The position numbers were made by a program, and so were the translations under genes. A DNA stretch of 64,000 nucleotides from Sarcocystis neurona (lineage: Eukaryota; Apicomplexa; Conoidasida; Eucoccidiorida; Sarcocystidae), in contig KL647304.1 of assembly GCA_000727475.1 (NCBI GenBank), forward strand, positions 2,187,968 to 2,251,967, in the 5' to 3' direction. The notes beneath the pieces are model-generated. The model ran no database searches. It had not been told where the DNA came from and was given only the letters and a program-made list of their open reading frames with translations. Within the stretch, counting starts at the first letter, position 1; the number at the start of each line of letters is the position of its first letter. Below are positions 42,092 to 54,094 of this stretch, one piece after another.

Positions 42092-45000
42092 GAAGCAACG
42101 CTACGGCAGAAAATCTTTCAACTGAATGCTGTCCTTTTATATTATGGATTCTACGACTAAGACGTCGCAAGAGTACAGTACGTAAATTTCAATCATCAGG
42201 CTCCGTTGTGCGCGGCCGACGAACCACGCTGAGTGAGTGTAGGTACACTACAATGCAGAAAGTTCTGGTTGAAATAGAGCTCATACATGCGGATTTTCCT
42301 CACGTTTCGCTACGGGTTCAGTTTGATGTACAACACAGACATATACGTGTATGTATATACGTATATACATGTGTATATATGTATGTACGTGTACGGGAGA
42401 ACGAGAAACCGGCATGTGTGTGTCTGGACGATACAACGCGTGCTCTGTGAACAGAGCCGTCCGCGCGGGTCAACGTGCAGTAACCTGCGCAGTTTATTCC
42501 CCTTACAATCTGGAACATGCGGACCGGAATGGACAGGTGACCTTGTTTAGGTACAGCCATTACGTCGTCCAGGCTATTGAGGGAGCGTCCACTGTCGACA
42601 CTACGCCACACGCGCCGTCACTTAGGGCACCCTTCTACAACTGAAGCGAAGTAGATTAATTCAACCAGTCTGTAACAGATGTAAATGTCGTCCTGGACTA
42701 ATACTTCAAGTCTTTACGTTTCCAACGCACTGCACGTCGCCTGCTGTGATATGATGAGCTCGTGACCTGTGCCCTCTCTCCCTGTTCGTGCCAGAACGGG
42801 AGATGCGTACGTAGGCGCACTTGGGTGTATGCTAAGTCAGACTACTTGAAAGCAGGCGGACTTTGTGGTTGTTTCGTAGACTAGGTGCGGTATCGAAGCA
42901 AGTAATGTGTACTTTTTCCTGTTTGTGTGTACATACACGTACACGAAGGGACATATATATACACGTGTACGTGCAGCGAGAGTTGTCTTTATGCGCATAT
43001 GGTTGAGTTATAACGTAGGTGTTATCCTGATATCATGTAAGGGGAAAGCAGCGTACTCAGTTCGTGTTGTCGCGAACCTGTAAAGGTAAAGGTGATCAAA
43101 CAGCATCGTCGAGCATTAACGGCCACGCCTTAACTGCAAGGGGAGGGGGAAATATATGCATATTTGTATGGTACAACGTAGTTGTACCACAAACGTAGTG
43201 TGTACGCTGTGCTACAAGACGAATGCAAACACCGTTATACGTATAGAGAAAGCACCTGTACGAGGAAGGTGATGAAATTGTAGAGCATGGCACTGAGTGC
43301 AGCCATACGTTGCTGACGTACAAAGTAGCGTGGACAGCGTGTACACATGAAGGTACACACCGACGTACGTATGCGTGTAGAAGACAGGATTCACACTGCG
43401 CATCTGTTGGAGCGTAGACGGGAATTCCTGCAAATAAAGCGGCTTATCTGGGTATCCATAAGTTTTCACGTGTCCATGTGTCTCTGCCCGTCTGCCTGTC
43501 CCCCGGTTCTGTCACAATTAACAAGCTTCCGTGATCAATACCATCGCGCCGGTATGCGTACACGTTTGTGTCACTTGTTACAAATGCGGTAGAATGTTTC
43601 GCTAGGAAAGGGAATGCCACATATGGGTGGTAAGCCCTGCTGTTTTCGAGCGGTTCTTATATGTTGCACTTGTGAAGAGGTACAAGTAGATAGGACGCCT
43701 TGCGAAAATAGGCTGATATGCAGGTATACGCGTGATACGACTCCTTCTCTGGACAAACATCACCGACATACATACGTATCTGTATGAAGATCGCTGCTCT
43801 GTAGGCGGTGCGTCTCCTCACTTTCACGCTTGTGGTGGGTGCGGCGCTGCACACAGAAGTACATCAAACAGAGCAGTACAGATATAGGTTTTGAGCGAAA
43901 GAAGGTAACCCTACAATACACGAAGGAAACTAGTCGCGCACAGCGAAGAACACTGCACACGAGGGGCAGGTGCCCGGTGTTACTACATCCTACTTCTCAA
44001 ACGCATACACACTCGGATCCCCTTTCGAGAACCAAGTCAGCTGACAGCAGCGTCTCTGTTACATCATGTGCGCGTACGGAAGAGCAAAACACAGATTTTT
44101 CTGCAGCCATAGGGGGTCGGGGCGTTGTTCGTGCATCTCCCCTCTTCGGCGGGTCCGTGGCGGAAGGCACGCCTCTTTCCGTGCAAGCTCAGGAGTGATA
44201 AAGAAACAGAAGCCTCGAACAAAAAAGAAGAATTTATGCAATGGCAGACCCCGCATTAAAAGGGCAACGTGGAGCCGTAAGAGCAAGGGCTGCGCGCACT
44301 GGGTCTCGTCCAGCCCACGACACAGCGCACATTGCCACTGCTGTCCTCTATGTTCGCGTGAATTCCTCGTCTTTGGACTCCTGTTTCGAACTTTTGCCAC
44401 CACGACAGTTAAACAGAAAGCCACACACTTGGAATGTGCCGCAGCGGAATTCGTACTTGCTGTTGCATCACAGCAAGTGGGATCTCTCAGCCCTTCCCAC
44501 AGATGGGTGCACTGTGTGCGAGGCTAACACATGTAGGACGACAACGTGCGATTACCTCGAGCAAATTCTGTATTTAATATGAAGAATATACTTTGTATTG
44601 GGCAGTTTCAGTGTATAGAGTCAGTGTCTCCCGAGGTGGGGTGCCCCACTTGGAAGGTAAATATTTGTTTTTCTCGGCTAGCTCAACGCGCGTGGCATGC
44701 TAAGGTGGACGAGGAATCGACGGAGGGGAGACACCGCACACGAAAAATTCCGTCCAACACTTCACAGCATAACGTTCGTCTTCTCCCTTTCCCTTATATT
44801 TCCCTCACACGCTGTCTCATCTTCAAGATAATTCGCGTGCATTACTGTCTACAGGTGGCAGCGGGGGGAACATTTTCGTGCGTATTCTGTTAGCAGCGAC
44901 GAGGTATCGACGGAGCACACACCAGTTCAAACAGTATATAACTTGTACAATTTGCGCCTTTCTCACGTCCCTTCTCTTTATGTTCTCCTTTACGGACGCT

Positions 45001-46200
45001 TCTTCGTTGTCCGTGGTTGAACGGGTTTGCACGTCCAGCACGTGCCTCGCGGAGAAGTTTGGTGACGAGTAAATGCGAATAGCTCGTGCGCACCACCTTC
45101 CAACTTCATATTTTACTTGTCAGTCTCGGCACAGTCAAGGTTTTTCTGTCTCTCTCTCTTCCGACCCCGTGCACATCTTTGCGAAGTTTCGTACTTTCGT
45201 GCTTACAGCTGCTCGTTTTCCGTTCGTGTTCCCTTCCGGTCGAGCGGTGTCCGCGACGTAATCAAGAATCACGCAGACGACTTTCTTTTCTTTATGCTGA
45301 GGCGTATTCGGGACTGCGAAGGTAACTTGCATCACCCTTATGCTGCGAAAGGCAAATTCGACGTTCCTGCTCGTTCAAGACTTCCTCGCCTGGTTTACAC
45401 CCACACAATCAGACGTGTTTCGGCTTGCCGATTTCTGAATGAGTAGACACGGTACGGCAGGTATATTCTCTGTTTGTCCAACCGGTCCAGGCTGTCGTTG
45501 GTCCTCGGTACGAAGGTGTTTCACTAGTAATCTTCCGTCTGCTTGTTCGCAGTCTTCCTTGTTCGCGTCAATCGCAAATGAACAGGTTTCCGCCTCTGCA
45601 TAGACACACGGAGGTTTCCCCGTCCCACGTCACCATTTGCTCGTAGAAATACTTCGCAAACGCAACCCCTCGCTTTTTGTGAACGTTTTTACTGCGTCCG
45701 CTACCAGTTTTGGACCTCTTCTTACAGCGCTCGTCCCTCAGGTTGAAACTTTGTTTCTTTTCAGTCTCTCTTACACACTGTTTGACGTCCCCGCACTTCT
45801 CCACTACAGCGACACGTGAGCCACGCACTTCGCTTCGCTTGCTACTACGCAGCTCCTCTCCCCCACCGTATCTGCTCCAACTGTAAAGATACGAATTCCT
45901 CGATTTTGTAACTCTGCTGAAGCGCACAACAGAATTTTGCGCCCGACTTTTCAGCAGAGAATTAAGTGTTGAATTTCTCTTCCTGCACCATCACACACGG
46001 CATCACGACGAGTGTGGCCCGTGTTTGTTGCACACCTCCTGTTTTCTGTCCATTGATACTACCCAGGATTCCAGCAGGGTCAGTCCACTCTCTAAAGTTG
46101 GGAAAGGCGCAACCGTAGATTTGTTGCACAGTCAAAAGTAGATTTCGGACCAAGATATTTCAAGCAAGCGACAATGCTTATTATTGCGGATCACGAGGGC
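42092..46200. other. repeat-poor segment without a recognised gene
   Basis: Balanced composition and few repeats (a short TATATACGTG tract near 42950). Candidate fragments include a plus frame at 44241-44582 ending in EANTCRTTTCDYLEQ and a minus frame at 45962-46153 containing CAFPNFREWTDPAGILG. Neither has a matched splice pair or a known domain. Confidence 0.4.
45788..45893 (-). CDS. candidate internal exon, unknown protein
   Basis: Minus-strand sequence between the acceptor-like TCGTATCTTTACAG and the donor-like CAGTGT/GTAAGA reads WSRYGGGEELRSSK and ends VEKCGDVKQC (phase 2 in, phase 0 out). The frame also stays open to a stop at 45568. No neighbouring exon or family was identified; boundaries are approximate. 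Confidence 0.15.
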
Positions 46201-46445
46201 TAGGTATCCCATATGAGTTTCTACGTGTCCCACAGCTTGCAAACATATATTTGAAGTTCCTTCCTTTCCGAGCCGCGCTTGGCGTCGTCAGCGACACACC
46301 GGTGGTAGTATTCGTCCACGTCTACAAATACACATCGCCACGTCAGTTTCTACAAACCTTCCTCTCTGCATTCATACGATATACACGTGTGTGTATTTCT
46401 CCTTCGCCCTTCTCTCTCTTCAGCTTCACGCATGTAATTACTTAC

Positions 46446-46922
46446 GCCTGTGCTGCAGAGGGTTGCGGACGCAGGACACACCATATACCTGGCTGCGCCC
46501 CAGCGAATGCTGCTGCTGGATCTCTGCCGCTTCGTTCCTGCAAGCTTTTTTCTCTTGCTGCTGCAGCTGCTGCTGGTGTAGCTCTTGCTGTGCCGATCAT
46601 CCCTGCCGCTACTACTACTACTACTACCACTACTACTGTCAGCACGGCCCACTGCTGCTAGCCTAGGCGGTGCAGCTGCTCTTCTATATGCAACTGCGTC
46701 CATACTGCATGTGCTGCGGGTGCCGCCATGCTCCACACCGTTCCTGCTGCTGCTAGTGGACGCACGTACTGCTGCTGCTCCATCGCTGCTAAGGTTCCCA
46801 TTTTGCATGCAGCTGCGCGTGCGTAGCAGCATGCTGCTGCTGTTGGCGATCCTGCTGTCCCCACCACAACAGCACCGGCTGCTGCAGCTTCTTTTTCCGG
46901 CTGCGTTTTCTTCGGGACGCAC
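46446..46922 (-). CDS. candidate exon of an unresolved minus-strand gene
   Basis: The minus frame is open across 46350-46934 and ends in phase 0 at a perfect donor (CACAGGC/GTAAGT). It encodes Ser/Ala-rich sequence from CAG-type and AGT triplets and a basic stretch (SSSKRKK-like). The CAG orientation on this strand fits the exon rule seen in THOC1 and ClpB. A plus-strand acceptor (CTCTCTCTTCAG at 46422) competes, so the strand is not settled. Confidence 0.25.
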
Positions 46923-47846
46923 CTGGTTCCCCACAACTTCTTCCGCCTACATTTCCTTGACGACACGCAGTCTCTGCGAAAGGCGCCACCGTAGGGAGAC
47001 GCCGCAGAGTCTCGAGGCTGCAAACGTCGCACAGAAATCGCGTTTCTCGTTGCAGCGGGCAAATCGACGACCCGCCGCAGCCATCGCACGCGCATGCAGC
47101 GGGATTCGCTGGACTTGCAACTTACGCACTTGTTGATTCTGCAGTGTAGGAGCTGCTGCCCTGTTGACTGCGCGCTCCCGTCTCCTCTCCCGTCGTCACC
47201 GCGTGGACCTGCTGCTTGGCGGGAAAACTTCTCCGTCCCTTCTGTCTCAGCGACCGCCATCTCTTCCACATGCAGTTTCTCCCTTCACATCCGTTCATAC
47301 ACATATATGTAGATGTATGTATGTGTGAGGATATGTGTGTATGTGTGTGTGGACAGTTTCGCCGTTCAAACGCATTACCACGCATATGTGTGGATGTTTA
47401 TATGTGTGACCGCATATATGCGTTTGTGTGTTCGTGCGAGAGGCCGTCCCTACGTTTCTCTCCTTTCATACGCTGATGGGATAGGCTTGGGCAGTGCCTG
47501 CGCATGCGTCATGGAAAGAGATTGCTGGCCAACAGAGGATAGACGAAGACACGGATAGAAGAAGGCCGTTAGCGTCTCTCTTTTAGTATCCTTTCCTTGC
47601 GCGCATGCGTGCTCCTCCTTCGCAGATAACCGACCCACCTGCTGCTCCTACCCCACAAACGGACAGTGCAGCAAACAAGAGATACTTCGACACCGAACGT
47701 ATGCGCCTCTCTGTGTATGCATATCCATATATGTGTATATACATACACATATATATATATATATATTTATACACCTTCACATATGTATATATATATGTCT
47801 ATTCATTCTGTCTCTCTGTCTTGGGTATATTTGTACACCTTTTTAC

Positions 47847-48158
47847 GTGGACGTTGGAACTGTGACGGATTTGTTGAAGGGTGAGAGACGGGAAAACTTC
47901 GCTACGACTTCCATTTTTATATACGCGTGTTTTTTGTACATCTTGTGTGTGGGTCTGCACCCGCGGCGGTTGTCTGTGGAGAGGAGAACAAGAATTTCTG
48001 CTGCGCATGCTGTCCACTCGCATGGAAGTCTTCGAAGGCCGTTGACTCTCCAAAGAGCGATACAACTGGTTGACTTCGTTTTCTCTTCTTCTTCGCTCGA
48101 GAAAAAAATAGCGTTTGTTGCTGCGCGCATCGCACCTGCGGAGCTCCTGCGCTCGCCC
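47847..48158 (-). CDS. candidate exon of an unresolved minus-strand gene
   Basis: Follows a good minus-strand acceptor (GTCTTGGCGTTCTTATTGCAG), phase 0. It encodes GRAQELRRCDARSNKR, then FFLERRRRENEVNQLYRSL, and reaches a GTAAAA donor in phase 0. This is phase-compatible with the exon candidate at 46446-46922. Farther upstream on the same strand, 48600-48710 reads VETAAGELQRMWGLLQSLL, another helix-like fragment. No family recognised. Confidence 0.25.
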
Positions 48159-48189
48159 CTGCAATAAGAACGCCAAGACTGCCGCCCTT

Positions 48190-49400
48190 CCTCAGAGGAT
48201 CCGCATTGCTGCCGCAGCTTCTTCCTTAGCGGCGGCAGCAGCAGCAGTCGCGTCGAAACTGCCTTCTTGCTGCTGCTGCCCGTCACTTGGAGTTTGTTGT
48301 ACACCAGCAGAAAGGAAAGTAGACGGACGGCTCTTGCGGCCTGGGCCTGTTGCTGATGCCCGTTTCGTCTGCCGGCTCCTCTACGTTTCAGCAGCAGCTG
48401 TGGCGCTAGGAGCAGCAGCACGCCTCGCCCCCGCTCCCTTTATCTACGTGGGCAGCTAGCTAGCAGTTTTTTTGTAGAGTCCTTGTGTAGCAGCACTCCA
48501 CATGGACAGCAGCGGTTTCTGCCTCCTCTGCTGGGACAGATGATGAGCAGCAGCAGCAGCAGGTGAACACAGGGACAGCAGCAGGTGCCAGCGGAGCAGC
48601 AGCAGCAACAGGTCAGTAGCTGCTGCAAGTCTGCAAAATCGCTGTTCAGCAGCGACTGCAGAAGACCCCACATCCGCTGCAGTTCACCCGCAGCAGTTTC
48701 CACCTGTGCAGGGCTGCGGGGCAGCAGCAACGGCGCCGCGGATTGCAGGACGCTGCAGGATCGGCGGGCGCGCGGCTGTTGAGGACGGAGCAGCAGCAGC
48801 TGCAACGGGACGGCCGCTCCTGCTTCTCTCCGGTGCCGCAGCACTGACACGTCCTGCGCAGCAGTCTCTCGGTTTGTTGAGCAGCTGCCGCTGCAACAGA
48901 GCCGGACTCTGCTCTGCGAGGCTGGAGCAGCAGCAGCGGTAGCCTCCGTGTGCAGCGCCCGACTGAGGAGCCGCTTCCTACACGCGTCACGGCAGTGCTG
49001 CGTCATCGACTGCCCCTCGCTCTATTCTGCTGGGGAGACGCCAGCGACGCTGCGTCAGGCAGGAGGCCAGTTCCGCTGGTGCTGCTGTCGTGCGCAGGAG
49101 GAGCAACAGCACACTGTACGAGAAAAAACGGCTCCAGAGAAGGTGCTGCCGGGAGTCTCTGCGGCTGCGCTGCTGGTGTTGTGTGCCGCTGCTGCTGCAG
49201 AATAAAAAGGCTGCCGACGACGCGAAGACAGCAACCCGCGCAGTTCAACGCCCCACACGCGACAAACGCGCCGCAGCAGCAACCAGCGCCGCAGCAGTGA
49301 CCGGCATTGCAGTGCAGTGACCGGCGGCGCAGCAGCGAGAGCTGCAGCAGGAGCTCTGCTGCTGTTGCTGATCATTGCCCCGTTGTGGGACTGGGGTTGA
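48190..49400. other. CAG-type triplet region, gene content unresolved
   Basis: Plus-strand CAG/GCA triplets at 48235-48255, 48545-48610, 48880-48940 and 49270-49370. They could be exon on plus or CTG-type intron on minus. Frames on both strands are open in parts; none could be assigned. Confidence 0.4.
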
Positions 49401-49569
49401 CATTTTTGTGGAAAACAAAAGTTGCTGATAAGTTGCCGGGTGGCGCGGTGCTTCTCCGTCGACACTCCAGCGCCGCTCGTCGCCCGAGGGCAGTGCTCCG
49501 AACGCATCAACTGCGGTGTACGTACACTGCAGACACGTGTGTCTCCTGTAGAACGTTGGCGGTAGACAA

Positions 49570-51110
49570 CCACGCGCGGCTCTCTGCATGCGCGACTGCG
49601 GTCTTTTTTCTCTTTTTCACGTCTCTGCCTAGGGAGGCCTGCGCGCGGGGACTGCTCTTCACGTGGCAGCAGCTGCGTGGGTTCTCTGAACCGGTGACAT
49701 GCATGCGGCACACCTCGAAACAACTGCATGCGCTGCCCTGGCTACTTCAGCTGCACGCCGCCCCTGCATGTGTGACCCGGTGCTGCGCTTCCGTAGACTC
49801 TTCCTTCGTCATTTGTGAAGCACCTGCAACACACCGCCTCTCCCCCGACTTTCGTCCTGCGTTCTGCGACTCTCTTCTGGCGACTACACGGCTGCGCGTC
49901 TCTTCCTCGAGGGCGGGGTGTGCGCGTGTTTTTTTTTATTTCCTCTCTTCGTCTCCGCCCCCCACTGCCCCCCCCTGGCCGGGATTCCGCTCTCGAAAAA
50001 GTGTCCATATATGCCGCGCACTCTTCTCGTCACGCGCCACCCCCACCGACGGCTGTCTCGTCTCCCTGCACGTCGTCCGTTGCTGCCACCGGGAGACGCG
50101 CCAGCGCTTTCTGAACAACTCTGCTGCATGCCTCTGCCCCTGTGCTGCACGTGTCGCCATGTATCTGCCGTCCAGGCAACGAGTAGAAGACGCTCTCTGC
50201 ATGCAAATATGCACACACGTGTGTAGCGAGAGGCAAACGAATATATGTGGGATGCATCTGCATGCGCAGAGAGAAGAAGCTGGAGCACGTGCAGATCGAT
50301 TTTCTACGCATGCTTCCGGAGACACACAGGGTCTGGCGCGAGCTCGTCTCTCTTCGGTGGCCAATAGACATATACACACACACGCCGGTACACACGTCTC
50401 CATGCATATATAGAGGAGGGGGACAGCAGGGCGGAGTCTTCTTCTTCGCCGTTTTTCGAATATTTATACAACTTTTGCGCCGCGTCTTTTCGCTCTGCAG
50501 TTCCTCCGGAGCTACCCGTCTTCCTGTCCTGGACACACAGACACAGTCCTCCCCATCGATCCATTTCCCCCTGTTCTTGTCTCTGTGTGTCGTGTCTCTC
50601 CGCCCGTCCCTCCTCTCCTCTGCCCTACGTATAACTACGTAGACACCTGTTTCTGGGGGGACGTTTCGCTCGGGCGTTTCCGGCTCTCCGTCTGCGTGTA
50701 GACACGCATATATACGTGCGCCGCTGTGTCTCTCCGTTTCTGTCTTTGCCGGTCGCTTGTGGAGGCAAACTGCGAAGATTTGCTGCAGACGCAGACCAGA
50801 AACTGCTGCAGCAGCTGACGTCGGTCACAGCCATGGAGGAGGAGAACGTGCTGCCCGTCGCCGCCCGGGGGGCCGAGGGAGGGCTGCCTTCTCTGCATGC
50901 GCACTTTTTCTTGGGGCATCAACCTCGTCTCCTCCCTCGTCACTCTTCCCGACCGCATCCTCGACGTGGCGACGCCGTATTTGCTGCTGCCGTCTCCTAT
51001 TCGTGCCCTGCTGCTGCCTGTTCGTCTTCTCTTCTCGCGTCTCCGCTTCGTCTTCTTTGTCTTCTTCTGCTTCTCTGTTTTGGGGGCGAGTACGCCGAAG
51101 CGCATGCAAG
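49570..51110. promoter_or_regulatory. cluster of GCATGC motifs upstream of ClpB
   Basis: About ten GCATGC-containing words (near 49587, 49698, 49727, 50124, 50199, 50260, 50307, 50897, 51101) lie in the 3 kb before the first recognised ClpB exon. In apicomplexans TGCATGC is a promoter word bound by AP2-family proteins, so this could be a promoter region for ClpB or for a divergent minus-strand gene. Function is inferred from motif and position only. Confidence 0.35.
50761..50930 (+). CDS. possible exon upstream of ClpB
   Basis: After a pyrimidine-rich stretch ending in GTGGAG the plus frame reads KLRRFAADADQKLLQQL and VTAMEEENVLPVAARGAEGG. No clear donor or family was found. It could be a 5' exon of ClpB, part of another gene, or chance. 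Confidence 0.2.
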
Positions 51111-51419
51111 CCCCCTGCGTCACAGACACCTAGCTGCTGCCGCGCTTCACCCAGATCTCGTCGCATTTCTCTCCGCCGGCTTCCCACGTACGTTCCTCTC
51201 CTTCTTTTCTTCCTCCTCACCAAGACGCCGCTTCCTTTCCTGCCTAAAATTCCCTCCGGCGAAAAACGCGCACAGTCTACTCCACGGGAGCTGCGGCTGC
51301 CTGCCCTCCGCAGCGAAGCACCGCGTGCGACCCAGCTAGCCGCCGCGTGCGGCAGCAGAGGGCGCTCGCGCGTGCAACAGGCAGCCAGAGCTGTTGCTTT
51401 AGAAAGAATTTAGAAGACA

Positions 51420-52263
51420 GGACCCGTAGCAGCAAGCCCTGTTGCATGCGGCTGCGTGGATAACATATGCCGCTGCGTCGACGACACTTGCTGCTGCGGC
51501 GCGCAGGCGCGTGCGCCTCCCCGCAGAGACACCTGCTGCAGCTGCTGCTGCCCTGTCTGCGTGCGAGTCACGTCCCTCGCTGCCGCTGCCTGCAGCTACT
51601 CCTGCGGGACAAAACGCCTGCTGCATCTTTGCGTCGTGCCGCTGCTGCTGCTGCTATGTCGTGCTGCTGCCGCTGCATCTTGCTGCAGCTGCGTCTGCCT
51701 GTTGCTGCTGCTGCTGTGTCTGGCTGTTGCTGCTGCGGCTGCGTCCGGCTGTTGCTGCTGCTGCTGTGTCTTGACTGTTGCTGCCGCTCCTGCGTCTGGC
51801 TGTTGCTGCTGCCGCTGTGTCTGGCTGCCGCTGCTGCTGCTGTGTCTGGCCGCTGCTGGTGCTTTCTCCGCACCTGCGTCTCAAACCAGTTCTGCTGCTG
51901 CTGTGGCATCCCTGCGCATGCGGCTGCAGAAACTTCGTCTACGTGTGCGACTGCGTAGGAAGCGCGTCTCTTCCTCCTATTCACCCGACCAAAAGCCGCC
52001 TCCTGCACGTCGCCGTGAATGCGTCGGTGCGCGCCTCCATGTGCATATGTTTGTGTGTGTCTGTGTCCCCGAATCACTCTCATACATATATATATATATA
52101 TATGTGTATGTGTATGCGTATATATATATATATATGTATACAGGTATATAGGTGTATATATAGGAGCAGCTGTGTCTCTAAAGGCCTACAGAGAGAGAAA
52201 TAAGGAGGAGGCAGCGCGCAGCTTTTGGCTCCTGTTTCGATAGATTTGCGCCTTTTTTTGACC
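51420..52263. other. CTG-rich block and (TA)n tract before ClpB exon 1
   Basis: Plus-strand CTG-type triplets fill 51480-51910 and a (TA)n/TGTATG tract fills 52085-52165. By the exon/intron triplet rule seen in this window this looks like intron or untranslated sequence of a plus-strand gene. Cys/Leu-rich plus frames here are repeat translations. Confidence 0.45.
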
Positions 52264-52492
52264 GGTGGGTGGCGCGCTCGCAGGGTGCAGTGGAAGTGCA
52301 GAGAAGAGAGGAGGGGCGTGTTCGGCACAGCAGCAGCAGCAACGCGGAAGAAGAGGAGAAGGAGAAGGAGGCAGTGTGCTGCTGTGGGCGCTGCGAGGAG
52401 GTGAGAGGCAGCAGCCACAGCAGCTGCAGCAATGTCGCAGCAACAGCATTAGTGAGGCGGCAGCAGCAGCTGCTGCGCCGTGGTACGCCAAG

Positions 52493-52853
52493 ATGCTGAC
52501 GCGCTTCGCCCACAACCGTCTCAGGCTCTGCAGCGGTTCTTCTTCGGCCACCGCGGCTTCGGCTGCTGCTGTTGCTGCTGCTGTTGCTGCGGGAGGCGCG
52601 GGCCGCCCGGCAGCGAGTCGCAGGCGCTGCAACAGCAGCAGCAGCGCGACACTGCCGCAACAGCAGCAGCAGCTGGCCAGGGGAGAGAGGAACGGCTGCT
52701 CAACGACACGGCTGCAAATGGCGGCAGAAAGCGATGGCCTCGTTTTAAACGCCGAGGACTACACTGAGAAGGCATGGGAAGCGATGAGTGCCCTCGGAGA
52801 AATTGCAGATCAATATCAGTCCGCCTACGTAGAAGCAGATATGCTGCTTGAAG
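52493..52853 (+). CDS. clpB: ClpB exon 1
   Basis: From an in-frame ATG the sequence reads [15 protein letters not shown], then Ala/Ser/Arg-rich sequence without acidic residues (a possible organellar presequence), then [20 protein letters not shown], the first helices of the Clp N-domain. It ends in phase 1 at GAAG/GTAAGA. A frame open upstream, with a possible acceptor CTCGCAG before 52284, allows a longer N-terminus. Confidence 0.8.
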
Positions 52854-54063
52854 GTAAGAAAGGATCAAATAGATGCGCTGCATGCGAAAAAGAGAAGAGG
52901 ATGCATCCTTCCCACGTCTCCCTTCTGCCTGTCGGTAGGCGTCAGTTAATATGTCCAACGTTTCTCCTACCGAAGTGTCAACTTCCCTCCACATACATAC
53001 AGAGAGATACATAGGTATAGATATAGGTATAGATATATGTATATGCTGGTGTATTAAATATGCGTCAACTTCTGTCTTCATGTGTGTATATATAGAGAGA
53101 GAGATAGTGTAGAAAACTACACACATATATGTATATATATATGTAGATGGGCGTATACGCGTATTTTTTATATGGGTGGCGAGGTGTCTACATATATATA
53201 TATATATATATGTAGAGAGAGACAGAGGTACGCTTATCTATAATCTATGCGTCATGTTCTGTCTACATCGAGACATATATATATATGTATATATATGCAT
53301 ATATATATGTGTATATACGTATGAAGAGAGAGAGAGAGAGACAAGAGAAATCTACAGAAAAGTAGACATACATTTGTATGTATATGTATGCATGCGTGTT
53401 TTTTATACGTGTATCAAGTTCTGTCTTTCGCTCTCTCTATGAATAGATAGATACAGTTAGACATACGCAGAGAGATATAGACAGATATATATATATGTAA
53501 GTAGACAGGTAGAGCCAAACATATAGGTGTCTATGCAGGTGGATATAAATAGATAGAGAGAGGTAAATACAGGTAGACATACATATATATATCTCTCTAT
53601 ATATGTATGTGTATATGTAAAAGTCGTGTAGAGACGGGTAAAGGGGGGCGTTGGTATATGTGTGTATGTGTACGTGTATGTATCGAGGTATATGAGTATA
53701 TGCATAGAAGACACCAGGATATTCAAGGATATACACAACTACATATGTTTGTGTACATCTATATGGGTGTGTAGATGTATATATCTTCAGTATGGGTGTG
53801 GACAGATAGAAATAGGGGGACGTACACACCCCCGGGTGTACCTACACGTAGAGCTGCTGTTGCTGCAGATATACAACTCTGCACCAGCAAACGTATACAA
53901 ATCCTCATATATATATATGTACGTATATAGATACATGTATAGATATACCTCTCTCTATATATAGAGAAAGATATGGATACACCCGGATATATATGGGGGG
54001 CAACGATATACATATATATATATATATACCCCTAGATACGTAAGGATAGATACATATAGAGAG

Positions 54064-54094
<31 letters not shown>

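Noticed and set aside
47733..48167. Plus-strand frame ending in ELLRSPLQ
   Set aside because: The first half is TATA repeat translation; a stronger acceptor and more natural frame lie on the minus strand at the same place.
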